Positions 62,789 to 64,000 of a stretch of DNA of 64,000 nt are shown piece after piece (within the stretch, counting starts at the first letter, position 1; each line of letters starts with the position of its first letter). Source of the DNA: Chryseobacterium daecheongense (GTDB lineage: Bacteria; Bacteroidota; Bacteroidia; Flavobacteriales; Weeksellaceae); contig NZ_RJTX01000001.1 of assembly GCF_003729955.1 (NCBI RefSeq), positions 62,001 to 126,000 on the forward strand, written 5' to 3'. The translations under genes were made by a program, and so were the position numbers. Under the pieces are notes generated by a model. It ran no database searches, had not been told where the DNA came from, and saw only the letters and a list, made by a program, of their open reading frames with translations.

Positions 62789-64000
62789 ATGCAAGGAAAA
62801 GGACTTATTACAATTGTTGCTATTGTATTAGGGTTAATTTGCTTAAATGAGCTATTACCGACCTGGTACGCCAGCAAAATTGAAAAGCAGGCGACTGCTG
62901 TAGCAGGAGACAATCCGGAGAAGTATCAGAAAGAGATTGCAAGACTTTCTAAGGATACTCTGAACCTGGGGTTCACAAAACTTTATTACACCAAAGCGAA
63001 GGACAAGGAAATGAAACTTGGTCTTGACCTTAAAGGAGGGATCAACGTTCTTTTGGAGATCAACCAGAGAGATTTGGTGAATGATTTAACCAATTATTCT
63101 ACCAATCCGGTTCTTATTGAAGCTTTAAACAAAACTGATGAAGCTCAGAAGAACTCTACAAGATCTTACATTGATAATTTCTTCGATCAGTTCGATGCTG
63201 TAAACAAAGCAAAAGGAACCAATCTAAAACTTGCAGATCCGGAAATTTTCGGAAATACCAACCTTACGGAGATCAAATATAACACTACTGACGAGCAGGT
63301 AAAAAGCATCGTTAAAAGAAGAATCGATCTTTCTGTAGGAACTGCTTTTGAAGTAATCAGAACCAGAATCGATAAGCTGGGAGCTATCCAGCCGAATGTT
63401 CAGAGAGTTCCGGGAACCGCAAGAATTTCTGTGGAAATGCCTGGGATGAAGGACATCGATAAGGTGAAGAAAATGCTTCAGACTTCTGCTAAGCTTCAGT
63501 TCTGGGAAGTACAACAAATCCCTGAAATCGCCCCTTATTTCCAGACTTTAACTACTATGGTAGCGGTAAAAGGAGATTCAATGGGAGTTGCAAAAAATGT
63601 AAACTTCATGAACCTTATGCAAGGTGGAAAATCTGCTAATCCAAGTTCTGTAGGAAGCGTAAAATTATCTGACACAGCTGTTGTTAATAAAATTTTGAAC
63701 AGTAAAGTGGCGCAGTCTCTACGTCCTGCAAACATTAAATATACCCAATTCATGTGGGGATACAAGCCGGAAGCATCAGATCCTGAAAGCTTAGTATTAT
63801 ATGCCGTAAGAGGAAACGTTAACCAAAAAGCTCCGGTAGACGGTGCCGTTGAAACTGCTAACATCAGCTATGATGAATTAGGTAGAGTAGTAGTAGACAT
63901 GCAAATGGATTCTAAAGGAGCCAAAGAATGGAAAACACTAACAGAGAAAAACGTTGGTAAGCCTGTAGCGGTAACGCTTGATAATAGAGTGTATACTGCT
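62789..64000 (+). CDS. secDF: Protein translocase subunit SecDF (N-terminal part, cut by window)
   Basis: An open frame runs from ATG 62789 to the right edge: 404 codons with no stop. An N-terminal transmembrane helix (GLITIVAIVLGLICLNE) and MKLGLDLKGGINVLLEI, the hallmark of SecD, are present. Later come IRTRIDKLG, then PGTARISVEMPGMKDIDKVKK. Bacteroidetes usually have SecD and SecF fused, so I name it secDF, but the F part is not in view. It uses the proton-motive force to help Sec export, which all the secreted proteins here need. Confidence 0.9.
   Translation, partial: MQGKGLITIVAIVLGLICLNELLPTWYASKIEKQATAVAGDNPEKYQKEIARLSKDTLNLGFTKLYYTKAKDKEMKLGLDLKGGINVLLEINQRDLVNDLTNYSTNPVLIEALNKTDEAQKNSTRSYIDNFFDQFDAVNKAKGTNLKLADPEIFGNTNLTEIKYNTTDEQVKSIVKRRIDLSVGTAFEVIRTRIDKLGAIQPNVQRVPGTARISVEMPGMKDIDKVKKMLQTSAKLQFWEVQQIPEIAPYFQTLTTMVAVKGDSMGVAKNVNFMNLMQGGKSANPSSVGSVKLSDTAVVNKILNSKVAQSLRPANIKYTQFMWGYKPEASDPESLVLYAVRGNVNQKAPVDGAVETANISYDELGRVVVDMQMDSKGAKEWKTLTEKNVGKPVAVTLDNRVYTA

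Noticed and set aside
1..64000. tRNA, rRNA or CRISPR genes
   Set aside because: No cloverleaf, rRNA-like or spacer-repeat sequence was noticed in the intergenic regions; a tool search would be decisive.

Overview
The window looks like a chromosomal segment of a Flavobacteriia bacterium, most likely Chryseobacterium or a close relative in the Weeksellaceae. The clues are low GC, promoters of the Bacteroidetes type (-7 box TAnnTTTG, sometimes with TTG about 20 bases upstream), no Shine-Dalgarno signals, several type IX secretion (T9SS) sorting tails with a YPNP motif, a SusC/TonB-like outer-membrane receptor, and RHS proteins of the Bacteroidetes kind. No rRNA, tRNA, CRISPR array or transposase was seen.

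Region 1 (1-6715) is purine synthesis: purM, purN, purH, purD and guaA, all on the + strand, with gaps that hold a promoter, a 24-codon leader ORF plus terminator before purM, a structured leader before purH, and extragenic palindromes.

Region 2 (6897-25144), all on the - strand, is the accessory heart of the window: an RHS polymorphic-toxin locus. Reading in the direction of transcription (right to left) come a T9SS-sorted repeat protein, a large SpvB/YD-like protein, and a full-length 1194-residue RHS protein with an HExxH protease tip and a lipoprotein immunity candidate. Five displaced (orphan) tip modules follow, each with its own immunity candidate. Two orphan tips are further HExxH proteases, one carries a His/Cys pair like clan CD peptidases, and two are unrecognised. 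Nearly all immunity candidates carry a lipobox, signal peptide or membrane anchor, so the toxins probably act in the cell envelope. Module starts carry stop codons, frameshifts and shared hairpins, and a perfect 236-bp repeat links the intact gene to the first orphan. This fits a reservoir of spare tips that can recombine onto the main gene.

Region 3 (25397-44999) mixes housekeeping and secreted genes: a GNAT-nitrilase fusion, a 1251-residue T9SS adhesin-like protein, a UbiB-type kinase, a DEAD-box helicase, TPR, SGNH and lipoprotein genes, a YqhD-like dehydrogenase, a divergent HxlR regulator/dihydrolipoyl dehydrogenase pair with a likely operator, PEP carboxylase and a T9SS subtilase.

Region 4 (45329-49159) is a sugar-nucleotide/surface-polysaccharide-like run: a DegT aminotransferase, a small membrane protein, galE, a methyltransferase and a cytidylyltransferase. 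Region 5 (49208-64000) holds an outer-membrane receptor, mltG, dapF, a repeat-rich lipoprotein with pnuC, an amino-acid permease, a BNR-type protein, an acetylesterase-like protein, hemN, a PH-like duplicated secreted protein, a T9SS sugar dehydrogenase-like protein, and the start of secDF, cut by the window end.
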